A stretch of 64,000 nucleotides of DNA, taken from contig CAZLMM010000016.1 in NCBI GenBank assembly GCA_964560495.1, positions 1 to 64,000 on the forward strand, in the 5' to 3' direction. Below, one piece after another: positions 8,521 to 17,457 of this stretch. Position numbers and translations under genes: made by a program. Each line of letters opens with the position of its first letter. Positions within the stretch are counted from its first letter, which is position 1. The stretch comes from UBA5069 sp964560495. Lineage in GTDB: Bacteria > Chloroflexota > Anaerolineae > Caldilineales > Caldilineaceae. Under the pieces are notes generated by a model, which was given only the letters and a program-made list of their open reading frames with translations, did not search any database and was not told where the DNA came from.

Positions 8521-9696
8521 ATGAACACTTCGCTCTTTCTCTCCCCTGCCCACATCCGCCAAAATGCAGCGGATGCTGGATTGGATCAGCTAATCGTCGA
8601 GCAGTTGTTGGCGTTGGCCCAACGCGTTGCTGGGGAACCAGCCCTGTTGCGCTGCACCGAACAGCTCTATGCACAGACCTACGAACACGCAGACGACGCC
8701 ATCGACCCTCCCGCCGAAAGCCTTTTTGGGGATGCAGTCAACAAACTCTATCTGCTTTTGGCGGTGGATGCCGTGCGTCAGTTGCGCGTCGTACACCGTC
8801 AGCGCGGCATCCCCGAGGCCATCACGCGCGAGACGTTTGCTGCGCTGCCCATGTCGGCGCGGCGTTTTGCCGAAGCGAATGGCGGGGCAACCGGTCTGGA
8901 GGATTGGGTGCTGCGCTATTGGTTCAACGTTGTCGCCTCTGGCGATCTCCACCGCCTGGGGCGCATGGAATTCATTTTGCAGCCTTTCTATGGAAATCTG
9001 CGCGTCTATCGTCACAGGCAAAGTCGGCGTGTCCAAGCGTTGGCAGAAAATGGCGTGCGCTTCACAACAGATGGACACGCGCCATTTCAAATCGATGCAA
9101 CGACTGCCACTCATTACGGATGGAATCATGATGGTGCGCCACAGGGGGAGTGGACTGCCACGCTGATTGAAGATGATGAGAGCGTTATCGGGACGCCCAT
9201 CTCACCGTATGGTTTGGCGCTGCCCGCTGTGCAGCAGCTCGCCAAAAGCGAATGGGAGCTGCAATTACGCAATGGCGATACGGTGATCGACATGCACATA
9301 CCCAACTACATGCCGCTGCGTCTCGACCTGCTGCATGCATCTCTCCAGCGGGCGCTGGACTTCTTCCCAACTTATTATCCTCAGCGAGATGTCAAAGCGT
9401 TCGTCTGTGAGTCGTGGATTTTCAACACGCAACTGGCCGATATGCTGCCTGCCAGCTCGAACCTGGTCGCCTTTCAGCGCCAGGGTTATCTTTTCCCGCT
9501 GCCGGCCGACGGCGCAGAGGGAATGTACTTCATCTTTGGCAATTGGTTGATCGACCTGGACACAGCCCCGCAGGATACGCAGCTGCGGCGCGCCGTGATC
9601 GCCCATCTGCGCGCTGGCGGCAAGCTGCGCAACGGCGGTTTTCTGTTGTTGCCTGAAGATGTGGACCGATTCGGGCAACAACCTTATCGGATATAA
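8521..9696 (+). CDS. Acyltransferase-like protein (NAT_N / GNAT-like C-terminal type)
   Basis: A 391-residue protein resembling the two-domain family annotated as acyltransferase domain-containing, with an N-terminal helical NAT_N region and a GNAT-like C-terminal half. Supporting blocks are the LRYWFNVVASGDLHRLGRMEF segment and the C-terminal KAFVCESWIFNTQLADMLP and MYFIFGNW. The match is from memory and no catalytic residue is proven. The open frame extends upstream to 8266, but the ATG at 8521 is chosen because an extended -10 ends 10 bases before it and homology begins there. It is followed after six bases by the oxidoreductase gene. Substrate unknown. Confidence 0.55.
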   Translation: MNTSLFLSPAHIRQNAADAGLDQLIVEQLLALAQRVAGEPALLRCTEQLYAQTYEHADDAIDPPAESLFGDAVNKLYLLLAVDAVRQLRVVHRQRGIPEAITRETFAALPMSARRFAEANGGATGLEDWVLRYWFNVVASGDLHRLGRMEFILQPFYGNLRVYRHRQSRRVQALAENGVRFTTDGHAPFQIDATTATHYGWNHDGAPQGEWTATLIEDDESVIGTPISPYGLALPAVQQLAKSEWELQLRNGDTVIDMHIPNYMPLRLDLLHASLQRALDFFPTYYPQRDVKAFVCESWIFNTQLADMLPASSNLVAFQRQGYLFPLPADGAEGMYFIFGNWLIDLDTAPQDTQLRRAVIAHLRAGGKLRNGGFLLLPEDVDRFGQQPYRI

Positions 9697-9702
9697 CTGC
9701 AC

Positions 9703-10800
9703 ATGGAATCTACCCAACCGGATACATCTTTCCCGGCCTTTGAGATCGGCGTTTATTCCTTTGCCGAGCTGACTCCAGACCCGGTCACCGGCGCGCTGAT
9801 CAGCCCGACCCAGCGCCTGCACAATCTCATCGAAACTATCGAGCTGGCTGACCAAGTCGGACTGGATGTCTTCGGGCTGGGCGAACATCACCGCCCTGAC
9901 TTTCTCTCCTCTGCCCCCGTGGTGATTCTGGCGTTGGCTGCCGGCCGCACCAAACGGATACGTCTCTCGACCGCAGTCACCGTGTTGAGTTCCGCCGACC
10001 CGGTGCGCGTCTTTCAGGAGTTCGCCACCCTGGACCTGCTCTCTACAGGGCGCGCAGAGATCATGGCGGGGCGCGGCTCATTTATCGAGTCGTTCCCACT
10101 CTTTGGCTATGATTTGCGCGACTATGATGACCTGTTCGCCGAAAAGCTGGGGCTCCTCTTGAAATTGCGCGACGCAGAGAAGATCACCTGGTCGGGCATG
10201 CATCGCCCTCCACTGGATAACCTGGGCGTCTACCCGCGCCCCTATCAGGAGAAGTTGCCCATCTGGGTTGCTGTCGGAGGAACGCCAGCGTCTGTGGTGC
10301 GCGCGGCCACCTTGGGGCTGCCTATGGCGTTGGCGATCATCGGCGGCCTGCCCGAACGCTTTGCACCCTTTGCCCATCTCTACCGCGAGGCGGCGCGTCA
10401 GGCCGGACACGCTCCCGAAACGCTGCCGCTGAGCATCAACTCCCATGGCTTCATCGCCGATGATTCTCAACATGCGGCTGATGACTATTATCCTTCAGCA
10501 GTCGTCGTCATGAACAAGATCGGACGGGAGCGGGGCTGGGCAAGGGCCACGCGCCAACAACTCGAAGCGTCACGTGCGCTGGCCGGCGCCGATTTTGTGG
10601 GTAGTCCGGCCCAGATCATCGAGAAAATTCTCTTTCAATACGAGATCTTCGGTCACCAACGCCTGTTGTTGCAATTGGGCGTTGGAACGATTGAACACAA
10701 GAAGGTCATGCGGGCAATCGAGTTGTTGGGCGTCGAGGTCGCCCCCAAAGTCCGTCTGGAGATTGCCCGGCGCAGGGCGACGCATCAAGGAATCCCCTGA
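9703..10800 (+). CDS. LLM-class flavin-dependent oxidoreductase
   Basis: A 365-residue luciferase-like monooxygenase of the bacterial-luciferase TIM-barrel superfamily, expected to use reduced FMN or F420 with oxygen or an organic substrate. Family patterns include FEIGVYSFAELTPD, the GLDVFGLGEHHRPDF block, RIRLSTAVTVLSSADPVRVFQ, and AEIMAGRGSF followed by FGYDLRDYDDLF. The late PIWVAVGGTPASVVRAA is also typical. The N-terminal phrase places it in the widespread subgroup often annotated only by class, so no substrate is assigned. It starts just after the acyltransferase-like gene. Confidence 0.85.
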   Translation: MESTQPDTSFPAFEIGVYSFAELTPDPVTGALISPTQRLHNLIETIELADQVGLDVFGLGEHHRPDFLSSAPVVILALAAGRTKRIRLSTAVTVLSSADPVRVFQEFATLDLLSTGRAEIMAGRGSFIESFPLFGYDLRDYDDLFAEKLGLLLKLRDAEKITWSGMHRPPLDNLGVYPRPYQEKLPIWVAVGGTPASVVRAATLGLPMALAIIGGLPERFAPFAHLYREAARQAGHAPETLPLSINSHGFIADDSQHAADDYYPSAVVVMNKIGRERGWARATRQQLEASRALAGADFVGSPAQIIEKILFQYEIFGHQRLLLQLGVGTIEHKKVMRAIELLGVEVAPKVRLEIARRRATHQGIP

Positions 10801-10839
10801 AATACCGGGCAAGGTAGATCATCCATCGGCGCCGTAATG

Positions 10840-10848
10840 TGCTATAAT
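10840..10848 (+). promoter_or_regulatory. Extended -10 promoter upstream of the pentapeptide-repeat gene
   Basis: TGCTATAAT, a TGn extension joined to a consensus TATAAT at 10843-10848. The -35 position holds no recognisable hexamer. It would give a leader of about 220 bases to the ATG at 11079, with no obvious structure or coding in it. Confidence 0.45.
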
Positions 10849-11078
10849 GCGCAAAATTCGGACGTGACGGCGTTCAGCCGGCTGTGTCTCGTCCCCAGTG
10901 CGTCAGATACGACGCTCCATTTCAAACGTCGGCAATTGATCCAGGCATCGGCTTTTGCCCGCAGCGCGCCGCCGAGAACGGAGCCAATGTAAGAGACAGA
11001 TGCAATCTGCGTGAAATGAACGCTATCCATGCACACACCCAGGCAGATGCGAGCAAGCGACGAAATCCAGATGGGAGC

Positions 11079-11699
11079 ATGAGCAACCCTTTGCACATTT
11101 GGAAGCGGCTGAGCGCCAGCGCCGCCCTCATGATCATCCTCGTCTTTGTGTGGTATTCCTATCCCACCAAAGCCGGGCCAACGTGTATGCCTGATTGCAT
11201 GTTGGCTGATTTTCAGGGACATGATTTGAGCGGCGCAGACTTACGTGGCGGCAGCTTTATTCAGGCTGATTTACAGGCAAGCAACCTGCAGCAGGTCAGT
11301 CTTTATCTGGCAAATCTGACTGCCGCCAATCTCCGCGAGTCTCAATTAGCCAAAGCCGATCTCTCCCAGGCGATCCTCTCTCAGGCAGACCTGCGCGGCG
11401 CAGATCTGCGCGGCGCCAAGTTGCGCGGCGCAGACCTACGACAAGCCGACCTGCGGGATGCGAATCTCTCTGACGCCGATTTGCGCGGGGCCAATCTGCA
11501 TCAGGCCAACCTCATGCGCGCCGTACTCACGTCGGCCACCCTCACTGAAGCCAATCTGGCCGAAAGCAATCTGCGCCGGGCAAACTTGACTGATGCTGTG
11601 CTGCGTCGGGCAGATCTGCGCGGTGCAGACCTGCGTCGCGCCAAAATGGAAAACGCAGATATCAATGGCGCAGATTTGAACGGGACGTTTCTCAACTGA
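11079..11699 (+). CDS. Membrane-anchored pentapeptide-repeat protein
   Basis: A 206-residue protein made mostly of about 30 tandem A(D/N)LXX pentapeptides, which fold as a right-handed quadrilateral beta helix. The short N-terminus has basic residues and a hydrophobic stretch (ASAALMIILVFVWY, residues 14-27) that acts as a signal anchor. Next come two cysteines (CMPDC), then repeats from about residue 45 to the end with unusually regular (R)GADL units. The ATG at 11079 puts the anchor at the N-terminus; another ATG at 11016 would add 21 residues. It precedes the VTC gene by 11 bases, so it may share that transcript. No specific function can be inferred from the repeats. Confidence 0.8.
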   Translation: MSNPLHIWKRLSASAALMIILVFVWYSYPTKAGPTCMPDCMLADFQGHDLSGADLRGGSFIQADLQASNLQQVSLYLANLTAANLRESQLAKADLSQAILSQADLRGADLRGAKLRGADLRQADLRDANLSDADLRGANLHQANLMRAVLTSATLTEANLAESNLRRANLTDAVLRRADLRGADLRRAKMENADINGADLNGTFLN

Positions 11700-11710
11700 T
11701 AGGGGCGCAG

Positions 11711-12520
11711 ATGATCATGAACCAATTGGCTCACTCTGCGGGCGAGGGGACGTCTGTCGACTGGGTGGACGCCTTGCTGGCTGACTTCCAACCGATTTCC
11801 CTGCTCGATCTGGAGGGTGCATCCCTTCTCAACCGGTTCGATACGAAATTCCTGATAAACGAACGCCAATTGCTTCGGGTGTTGACAAATGTGCACGAGC
11901 ATTACAACGTGCTGGTCGTCGAAAATCATCGCATCGGTCGCTACGCCACGATTTATTTCGACACGCCAAAGTTGAAGATGTATCTCGATCATCATAACGG
12001 GGTGCGAGATCGCTACAAAGTGCGTATCCGCAGCTATCAACACAATGCGACCTCATTCCTGGAGATCAAGCGAAAAAGCAACAAGGAACGCACCGAAAAG
12101 TTGCGCATCCCGACCGACATGGTCACTCTCAATCTGCCCGACGATATGGCGCAATTCATCAGCGCCCATACTCCCTACCAGCCGACCGAGCTGCAGTGCA
12201 CTCTCTGGAATACATTTGGGCGCATCTCCCTGGTGAGTAAAGACGCAACGGAGCGGCTGACGCTGGATGTTGGCCTGCGCTTTGGCTGGGATGAGCAAGA
12301 AGGCGCACTACCGGGGCTGGTCGTCGCCGAGATGAAACAACCACGGTTCACCATGCGCTCGCCGTTCGTTCAGGAGATGCGCCGGTTACGCGTTCCTTCC
12401 ACCGGCTTCAGCAAATACTGCACCGGCGTTGCTATTTTGCGTCCTGGGGCAAAACAGAATGGGTTCAAGGAGCAGTTGGCCCTGATCAGACGCATGCTCG
12501 ACCAGCGAGGCAGCCAGTGA
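11711..12520 (+). CDS. VTC-domain polyphosphate polymerase-like protein
   Basis: A 269-residue protein built from a single VTC domain, the triphosphate-tunnel fold that in yeast Vtc4 makes polyphosphate from ATP. Visible tunnel motifs are LLNRFDTKFLI near residue 40, RYATIYFDTP, RDRYKVRIRSY, FLEIKRKSNK and the late EMKQPRF, supplying the expected basic and acidic residues. No membrane segment is present. Its stop overlaps the GTG start of the DUF4956 gene (GTGA), which implies coupled translation. VTC, DUF4956 and CotH/LTD genes are often neighbours in bacteria. Polyphosphate synthesis is inferred from the family; bacterial members are poorly tested. A degraded paralogue lies at 50362-50897. 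Confidence 0.85.
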   Translation: MIMNQLAHSAGEGTSVDWVDALLADFQPISLLDLEGASLLNRFDTKFLINERQLLRVLTNVHEHYNVLVVENHRIGRYATIYFDTPKLKMYLDHHNGVRDRYKVRIRSYQHNATSFLEIKRKSNKERTEKLRIPTDMVTLNLPDDMAQFISAHTPYQPTELQCTLWNTFGRISLVSKDATERLTLDVGLRFGWDEQEGALPGLVVAEMKQPRFTMRSPFVQEMRRLRVPSTGFSKYCTGVAILRPGAKQNGFKEQLALIRRMLDQRGSQ

Positions 12521-13119
12521 ACACACTGACAGACTTGTTGCCCGGTTTCGCCTTGAACATGGTGGTGGGTTTTATCATCATTGGCTTCATCTATTATCCC
12601 TCACACCGAAGCAAGCACGAGTTTGTTTTCACCTACTTTGTCTTCAACATCCTCATCTATTTTATCTCTGGGCTGTTGCGCGACGTGCAGCTGACCATCG
12701 GCTTTGGCTTCGGTTTGTTGGCAGTCTTTTCTACACTGCGCTATCGAACCGAGCGTATGCCCATCCGCGAAACGACTTTTCTCTTCATTTGCATCAGTAT
12801 GCCATTCATCAACCAGCTCTTCCTCTCCACGCGCATCTCCTTTGGCGAACTGGCAGCGATCAACACCTTCATCGTCGTCGCCATCCTCGTGCTCGACAGG
12901 CGCTGGGGCGTCCACTACGAAGAGGAACGGCGAGTGCTCTATGAAAAGATCGATCTGATCCGCCCGGAAAATTATGAGCTGCTCCTCGATGACCTGCGAC
13001 AGCGCACAGGTCTGCAAGTGAAACGCTGTGTGGTCGATGAGATCAACTTGATGCGCGACATGGCGACGATCACCATCTACTATGATCCAATCAAAGAGCC
13101 AATCAAGCAAGGCAATTGA
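12517..13119 (+). CDS. DUF4956 integral membrane protein
   Basis: A 200-residue membrane protein of the DUF4956 family. Four or so hydrophobic helices fill residues 8-135, including LNMVVGFIIIGFIYY and FGFGLLAVFSTLRYRTE, the latter being the family signature. A soluble C-terminal tail of about 65 residues follows with alternating charge (LLLDDLRQRTGLQVKR). The start is GTG, overlapping the VTC stop by four bases. Members usually sit beside VTC-domain genes, so it may anchor the polymerase or form a channel for its product. That role is inference; no activity has been assigned to the family. Confidence 0.85.
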   Translation: MNTLTDLLPGFALNMVVGFIIIGFIYYPSHRSKHEFVFTYFVFNILIYFISGLLRDVQLTIGFGFGLLAVFSTLRYRTERMPIRETTFLFICISMPFINQLFLSTRISFGELAAINTFIVVAILVLDRRWGVHYEEERRVLYEKIDLIRPENYELLLDDLRQRTGLQVKRCVVDEINLMRDMATITIYYDPIKEPIKQGN

Positions 13120-13120
13120 G

Positions 13121-14542
13121 ATGGAGACGCGCGGGATTGGTCGTCGGTTGGCAACGGCGTTGAACGCCAGAGTTCTCCTGCGCCTGCTCGTTCTGACGTG
13201 CTCTTTGGCTGCCTTGGGGTTCTTGAACACCCACGAGGGGCTTGGAGACAGCGTCCCAGAGGGCCAGGATGTGCGGCCTTTGCCGCCGGTTGTGATCAAT
13301 GAACTGCTGACCCACACCGACCCGCCCCAGGTGGACTCAATCGAGCTCTTCAATCTAACATCGACCGATCTCCCTCTGGACGGATGGTGTCTCAGCGATG
13401 ACCAGGACGCGCCATGCCGCTATCGCATTCCGGCGCAGACGGTCATCGAGGCGAATGGCTATCTTGTCTTCACGCAGGAAGCCTTTAGTTTTGGCCTCAG
13501 CGAAATGGGCGAAGAGGTGTTGTTGTCGGAGGCCACCCCGCAAGGCGAACTGACCGGCGCGCAACATCGTGTGGGTTTCGACGCTGCCGCCAACGGCGTC
13601 TCGTTGGGGCGCATCGTTTCCAGTGACGGTAAGGAGCACTTTCCTCCGCTAACCATCCCGACCCCTGGCGCAGCAAACGCGCCGCCAATGATTGGCCCCG
13701 TCGTGATCGCCGAACTCATGTATCATCCTCCGCCCGGAAAGGACGAATACGTCGAGTTGGTCAATCTCACCACAGAGACCGTCGCGCTGTTTGATCAGGA
13801 TGCGCCAGAGAATCTATGGCGGCTGACGGGCGTGGGTGATTTCAGCTTCCCGACCGGATTGAAGCTGCCAGCTCGCGCGTCGCTCTTTGTCACACCGCTT
13901 GCGCCGGGCGAGTTTCGGGCGCGACACGACCTTCCCGACGATGCTCTGGTGGTTGGACCCTACTCCGGCGCCCTCTCCGACGGCGGAGAGGAGGTCGCGC
14001 TCTGGCAGCCGGACGAACCAGATCTGGACGGCGCGGTTCCTTTTCTGCCAGTGGATCGCGTCGACTATGGCGACCAAGCGCCCTGGCCAGCCACGCCCGA
14101 CGGCGGCGGACCGGCGTTGCAGCGGCGCAATGTGAAGGACTTTGGTGGTGAGCCGCAGAACTGGCAGGCCAACCGGGAAACGAGCGACGGAGAGCCCCTG
14201 GTCGAACTGGCGCACTTCGTGGTTGCGCCAGGGGCCTCAGGTCGTTCTCGCCAGGCGCGCTGGAGCACCCGGCGAGAACGTAACATCGTTGGCTTCACCC
14301 TGTGGCGCAGCGCAAGCGGCAACCGCGCCGCTGCGGTGCAAGTCGGTGGCGACATGGTGATCGCTCAAGGAGGGCGTCACCTGGGCGGCGAGTACGCCGT
14401 CGATGATCTCGCTGCCAATGAAGAGACCGCCTACACCTATTGGTTGGCGGCGGTGAAGTCTGATCAGGAAAGCATCGATGTAGAAAACGTCTTTGCCCCT
14501 GCATTGACGCGCACCTTTCTGCCAATCGCAACATCCAATTGA
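13121..14542 (+). CDS. Secreted protein with two lamin-tail domains and an FLPI C-terminus
   Basis: A 473-residue exported protein. The basic N-terminus (METRGIGRRL) precedes a hydrophobic stretch (VLLRLLVLTCSLAALGFL) acting as a signal peptide or anchor. Two LTD (lamin-tail) beta-sandwich domains follow: residues about 50-190 (VVINELLTHTDPP, DSIELFNLTS, LDGWCLSDD) and about 195-345 (VVIAELMYHPPPGKDEYVELVN). The rest is another beta-rich segment ending TRTFLPIATSN. The start at 13121 lies one base after the DUF4956 stop. Homologous loci usually encode CotH kinase-like proteins, often fused to LTD; here only LTD modules are seen. It may bind envelope polymers, which is a guess. Confidence 0.75.
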   Translation: METRGIGRRLATALNARVLLRLLVLTCSLAALGFLNTHEGLGDSVPEGQDVRPLPPVVINELLTHTDPPQVDSIELFNLTSTDLPLDGWCLSDDQDAPCRYRIPAQTVIEANGYLVFTQEAFSFGLSEMGEEVLLSEATPQGELTGAQHRVGFDAAANGVSLGRIVSSDGKEHFPPLTIPTPGAANAPPMIGPVVIAELMYHPPPGKDEYVELVNLTTETVALFDQDAPENLWRLTGVGDFSFPTGLKLPARASLFVTPLAPGEFRARHDLPDDALVVGPYSGALSDGGEEVALWQPDEPDLDGAVPFLPVDRVDYGDQAPWPATPDGGGPALQRRNVKDFGGEPQNWQANRETSDGEPLVELAHFVVAPGASGRSRQARWSTRRERNIVGFTLWRSASGNRAAAVQVGGDMVIAQGGRHLGGEYAVDDLAANEETAYTYWLAAVKSDQESIDVENVFAPALTRTFLPIATSN

Positions 14543-14686
14543 GGTGCGTTCAGAACAGGTCGTAAATGACCACTGCGCCGGGGCATGAACAGCGTTGGGA
14601 GAGATTCGCACTCTGAGATCCGATTGATCCACAAACCCTCACCGCACTCAATTGAGACGTAGTCATCGCATAGATAAGGAGATGAC

Positions 14687-15181
14687 ATGTTGACGCCGCG
14701 AGCCACACGCCCGGAATTTCCGCCGGGCTACCTGGAGAACCCCAAATCTTTGTTGCCCTGGAGCCATGTGGAACAACGGCTCACAGAAGCCAAAAATTAC
14801 TGGATCTGTTCGGTGCGCCCCAACAGCCATCCTCACGCAGTGCCCAAGTGGGCCGTCTGGCTGGCGGACCGCATCTACTTTGACGGCAGCCCGGAGACGC
14901 GCCACGCCCGGAATATCGCCCAAAACCCTCATGTCATCGTCCACTTGGAAAGCGGCGACGATGTGGTGATTGTGGAAGGCATTGCACGGGCGAGCGACCG
15001 CCCCTCTACGGAGTTGGCTGACCGCCTAGCGCTTGCCTATGCGAATAAGTATGCGCCAGATTACGCGCCATCTCCCGACACGTGGGACAATGGAGGCCTG
15101 TTCGAGGTCATTCCTCAAAAGGTGATTGCCTGGACGAAGTTTACGGATGACCCGACTCGTTTCATCCTCACGCCCGAATAA
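14687..15181 (+). CDS. Pyridoxamine 5'-phosphate oxidase-fold protein
   Basis: A 164-residue split-barrel flavin-binding protein of the PNPOx-like family. Typical blocks are YWICSVRPNSHPHAVPKWAVW near the middle, RIYFDGSPETRHARNIAQNP, then VIVHLESGDDVVIVEG. These are the usual beta strands that bind FMN or F420 in general stress or deazaflavin reductases. True PdxH residues for pyridoxamine phosphate are not evident, so it should not be called PdxH. The start has a strong site, AAGGAGATGAC, just upstream. It stands alone between the LTD gene and a convergent glycosyltransferase. Confidence 0.8.
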   Translation: MLTPRATRPEFPPGYLENPKSLLPWSHVEQRLTEAKNYWICSVRPNSHPHAVPKWAVWLADRIYFDGSPETRHARNIAQNPHVIVHLESGDDVVIVEGIARASDRPSTELADRLALAYANKYAPDYAPSPDTWDNGGLFEVIPQKVIAWTKFTDDPTRFILTPE

Positions 15182-15207
15182 CCGGTGAGAGCGCAGGGGC
15201 GCGGCGA

Positions 15208-16257
15208 TCAGACGAGCCTGGTTTGGATCACCTGGCGATAGACAGCCATGCGCTGGCGGCGCAATGGTCGATTGTTCCCCGCCAGCCATTTCGCCCCTTC
15301 GAGCCACCATTGCACGCGGAACTCCAGAAGCAAATAACGGCGTAGCGCCTGGGACCAACGCGGGCCAAACCACTTGCGCCAGTAACGCACCTTGCTTCGG
15401 TTGAAGTGAATGTGCCTGGCAGCCGTCGCCTGCTCGCTGCTCTTGCCTTGGTGGTGGATGATCTCTGCCTCCGGCGCAAAGAGGACGCGCCAGCCAGCCA
15501 GTTTGAGCCGCCGACAAAGGTCGACTTCCTCGCTGTACATGAAGAAGCCCTCGTCGAAAGGACCTGGACTGACAGCCGGCTGCCGGGTGCTCAGAGAAAG
15601 GTCGGCGAGCGCGCTGCGCCGACAGAACATGGCCGCGCCCACCAACCAATCGACATCCTGGCTGAATTCATCCGGCCAGTCAGCCATATGCATCTGCGCC
15701 GCCCACGGATTCATCGACCACGCTCGCCCCAACCATGTGCTCTCGAAAAAGCCGGTAAGCGGCGTCGGAAAACGACGGCGGCTCTCCTGGCATTGGCCAT
15801 CGCCATAGCGCAAGCGCGGGCCGACCATACCCACGGTCGGGTTGCACTCCAGGACGGAAACAAGGATACTCAACGTGTCGTTGCCTTCTGAAACCATCTG
15901 GCCGCTGGCGTTCTGTTTCAGCTCGGCGTCCGGGTTGAGAAAAAAGACAAACTCGCCGCGGCTGGCAGCAAAGCCACGATTGTTGCCGGCGGTGAATCCC
16001 AGGTTGTGCTCGCTGGGGATCAGCCGCACCCAGGGAAACTGCAGTGCAACTTGGGCTGGCGTTCCGTCAGAGCTGGCGTTATCTATGACAATGACTTCCA
16101 GGGTGCGCACACGACCGTCTGCTTTGGGGCCAAAGGCGCGAAGATGCGGAGCGACGCTCTCTCCCCGGCTGACCCGTTCGATGGACGCAAGGCAAGCGCA
16201 GAGAAGATCTCGCACATTCCAGGAAACGATGATGATGGAGAGAGTGCAGTTGGCCAT
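15208..16257 (-). CDS. Family 2 glycosyltransferase, rhamnosyltransferase-like
   Basis: A GT-A enzyme of 349 residues in the WcaE/RfbN-type branch that adds sugars to surface glycans. Landmarks are LSIIIVSWNVRDLL at the N-terminus, VIDNASSDGT, LGFTAGNNRGF, and FFLNPDAEL with the metal-binding motif. Later come DWLVGAAMFCRRSAL and FDEGFFMYSEEVDLCRRL, the acceptor-side block of this branch. The extended frame begins at a TTG (16302) overlapping the polyprenyl synthase stop; the ATG at 16257 is preferred because homology starts at its second codon, but it has no clear ribosome-binding site. It follows the polyprenyl diphosphate synthase, whose product is the usual carrier lipid. Confidence 0.85.
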   Translation of the reverse strand: MANCTLSIIIVSWNVRDLLCACLASIERVSRGESVAPHLRAFGPKADGRVRTLEVIVIDNASSDGTPAQVALQFPWVRLIPSEHNLGFTAGNNRGFAASRGEFVFFLNPDAELKQNASGQMVSEGNDTLSILVSVLECNPTVGMVGPRLRYGDGQCQESRRRFPTPLTGFFESTWLGRAWSMNPWAAQMHMADWPDEFSQDVDWLVGAAMFCRRSALADLSLSTRQPAVSPGPFDEGFFMYSEEVDLCRRLKLAGWRVLFAPEAEIIHHQGKSSEQATAARHIHFNRSKVRYWRKWFGPRWSQALRRYLLLEFRVQWWLEGAKWLAGNNRPLRRQRMAVYRQVIQTRLV

Positions 16258-16298
16258 ACAAAGTAGAGGACAAAGAGCAGGGAGCGCAAACGGGGGGA

Positions 16299-17417
16299 TC
16301 AATACTCACGTTGGACAACAAAATCACATAGGTTCATGAGGGCGCGCTTGTAGACATTGTCCGGTAGAGCCTCCAGGCTCGCACGAGCGCGCGCAAGGAA
16401 GTGCTCGGCCTCCTCGCGTGCGGACTGAACGGCGTGGCTGGCGCGCAGATCATGGACCAATGCGTCTACAGCATGGCGCCACAATGCCGGGTTGCCATTT
16501 TCGCCCTCAACGCGCGCCCTTTCCAGGCGCTCAATCAAGCGCGCCGGGTCTTGGTGATTGCGGCGGTAGTAGAAAAAGGGCAAGGTGAGTGTGCCTTGGT
16601 GCAGATCGCTGCCCGCCGGTTTGCCCAGCGTACCCTCATCCCCGGTAAAATCCAGAATGTCATCCACAATCTGAAACGCCATGCCCAAGTTGTATCCGTA
16701 ATCGTGGAGGTCTTGAACGCGCGCTTCGGACAAACCAGAAAGGATCGCTGCCCCTTCGGTTGCGGCGCAGAAGAGACTGGCTGTCTTGGCATAGATGCGC
16801 TGATAGTAGCTATCCTTGGGCTGGTCGTAGTCGTAACGGGCGAGAAGTTGCTGCAACTCACCATCGACGATGATTTTCAGCGTCTGACTGAAAATGCGGA
16901 TCACACGCATGTTTTCAGTCTCGGCTGCCAATGTCGCTGCCGCGCCAAACATGAAATTGCCAGCCAGGATTGTCGAGCCTCCTGTCCAGATTGCGTTGAG
17001 AGTAGGCGCGCCCCGGCGCAATAGAGCGCCGTCGATCACATCATCGTGGACGAGGGTCGAAGTATGGAGCATCTCCACCGAGGCAGCCAGTGAAATCACT
17101 CGTGCAGACGCGGCCTGCCCAAGGGCGGAGCCGTTGAATTCGGCAGCCAAGAGCGCCAACGCAGGTCGCAATCGCTTTCCGCCGCTATCGATCAGGTTGA
17201 CGAACGCATTCGCCAACGGTGAAAAGAGCGATGAGTCCATGGTGCGTAGCTTGCCTTCCACCTGCTGCAGACCACTGCGCACCGGTTCGAAGAGGCTGGC
17301 AGCGCTGTTCGCATTGGGGCGCGCTCCATCAACGCCGTTGTACCCCACGACAACATACGCAGGTCGCTCATTCCGTTCTCGCACCGACCTCTGGGTGATC
17401 GTCTGCAGAGTCGCCAC
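16299..17417 (-). CDS. Polyprenyl diphosphate synthase
   Basis: A trans-isoprenyl diphosphate synthase of 372 residues that condenses isopentenyl diphosphate with an allylic primer. The first aspartate-rich motif is LVHDDVIDGALLRRG, the second is FQIVDDILDFTGDEGTLGKPAGSDL. GKRLRPAL and TASLFCAATEGAAIL are also family marks. About 45 extra residues precede the domain. The start is GTG at 17417 with GGAGGA eight bases upstream. Product length cannot be read safely from the sequence; it could serve menaquinone side chains or carrier lipid. The stop lies next to the following glycosyltransferase gene. Confidence 0.92.
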   Translation of the reverse strand: MATLQTITQRSVRERNERPAYVVVGYNGVDGARPNANSAASLFEPVRSGLQQVEGKLRTMDSSLFSPLANAFVNLIDSGGKRLRPALALLAAEFNGSALGQAASARVISLAASVEMLHTSTLVHDDVIDGALLRRGAPTLNAIWTGGSTILAGNFMFGAAATLAAETENMRVIRIFSQTLKIIVDGELQQLLARYDYDQPKDSYYQRIYAKTASLFCAATEGAAILSGLSEARVQDLHDYGYNLGMAFQIVDDILDFTGDEGTLGKPAGSDLHQGTLTLPFFYYRRNHQDPARLIERLERARVEGENGNPALWRHAVDALVHDLRASHAVQSAREEAEHFLARARASLEALPDNVYKRALMNLCDFVVQREY

Positions 17418-17457
17418 GCAGCGCTTCCTCCACTGAAAAAAAGTCTGACAAGAGCGC

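Noticed and set aside
14687..15181. PdxH (pyridoxamine-phosphate oxidase)
   Set aside because: The fold matches, but length and active-site residues do not support vitamin B6 synthesis, so only the fold is named.
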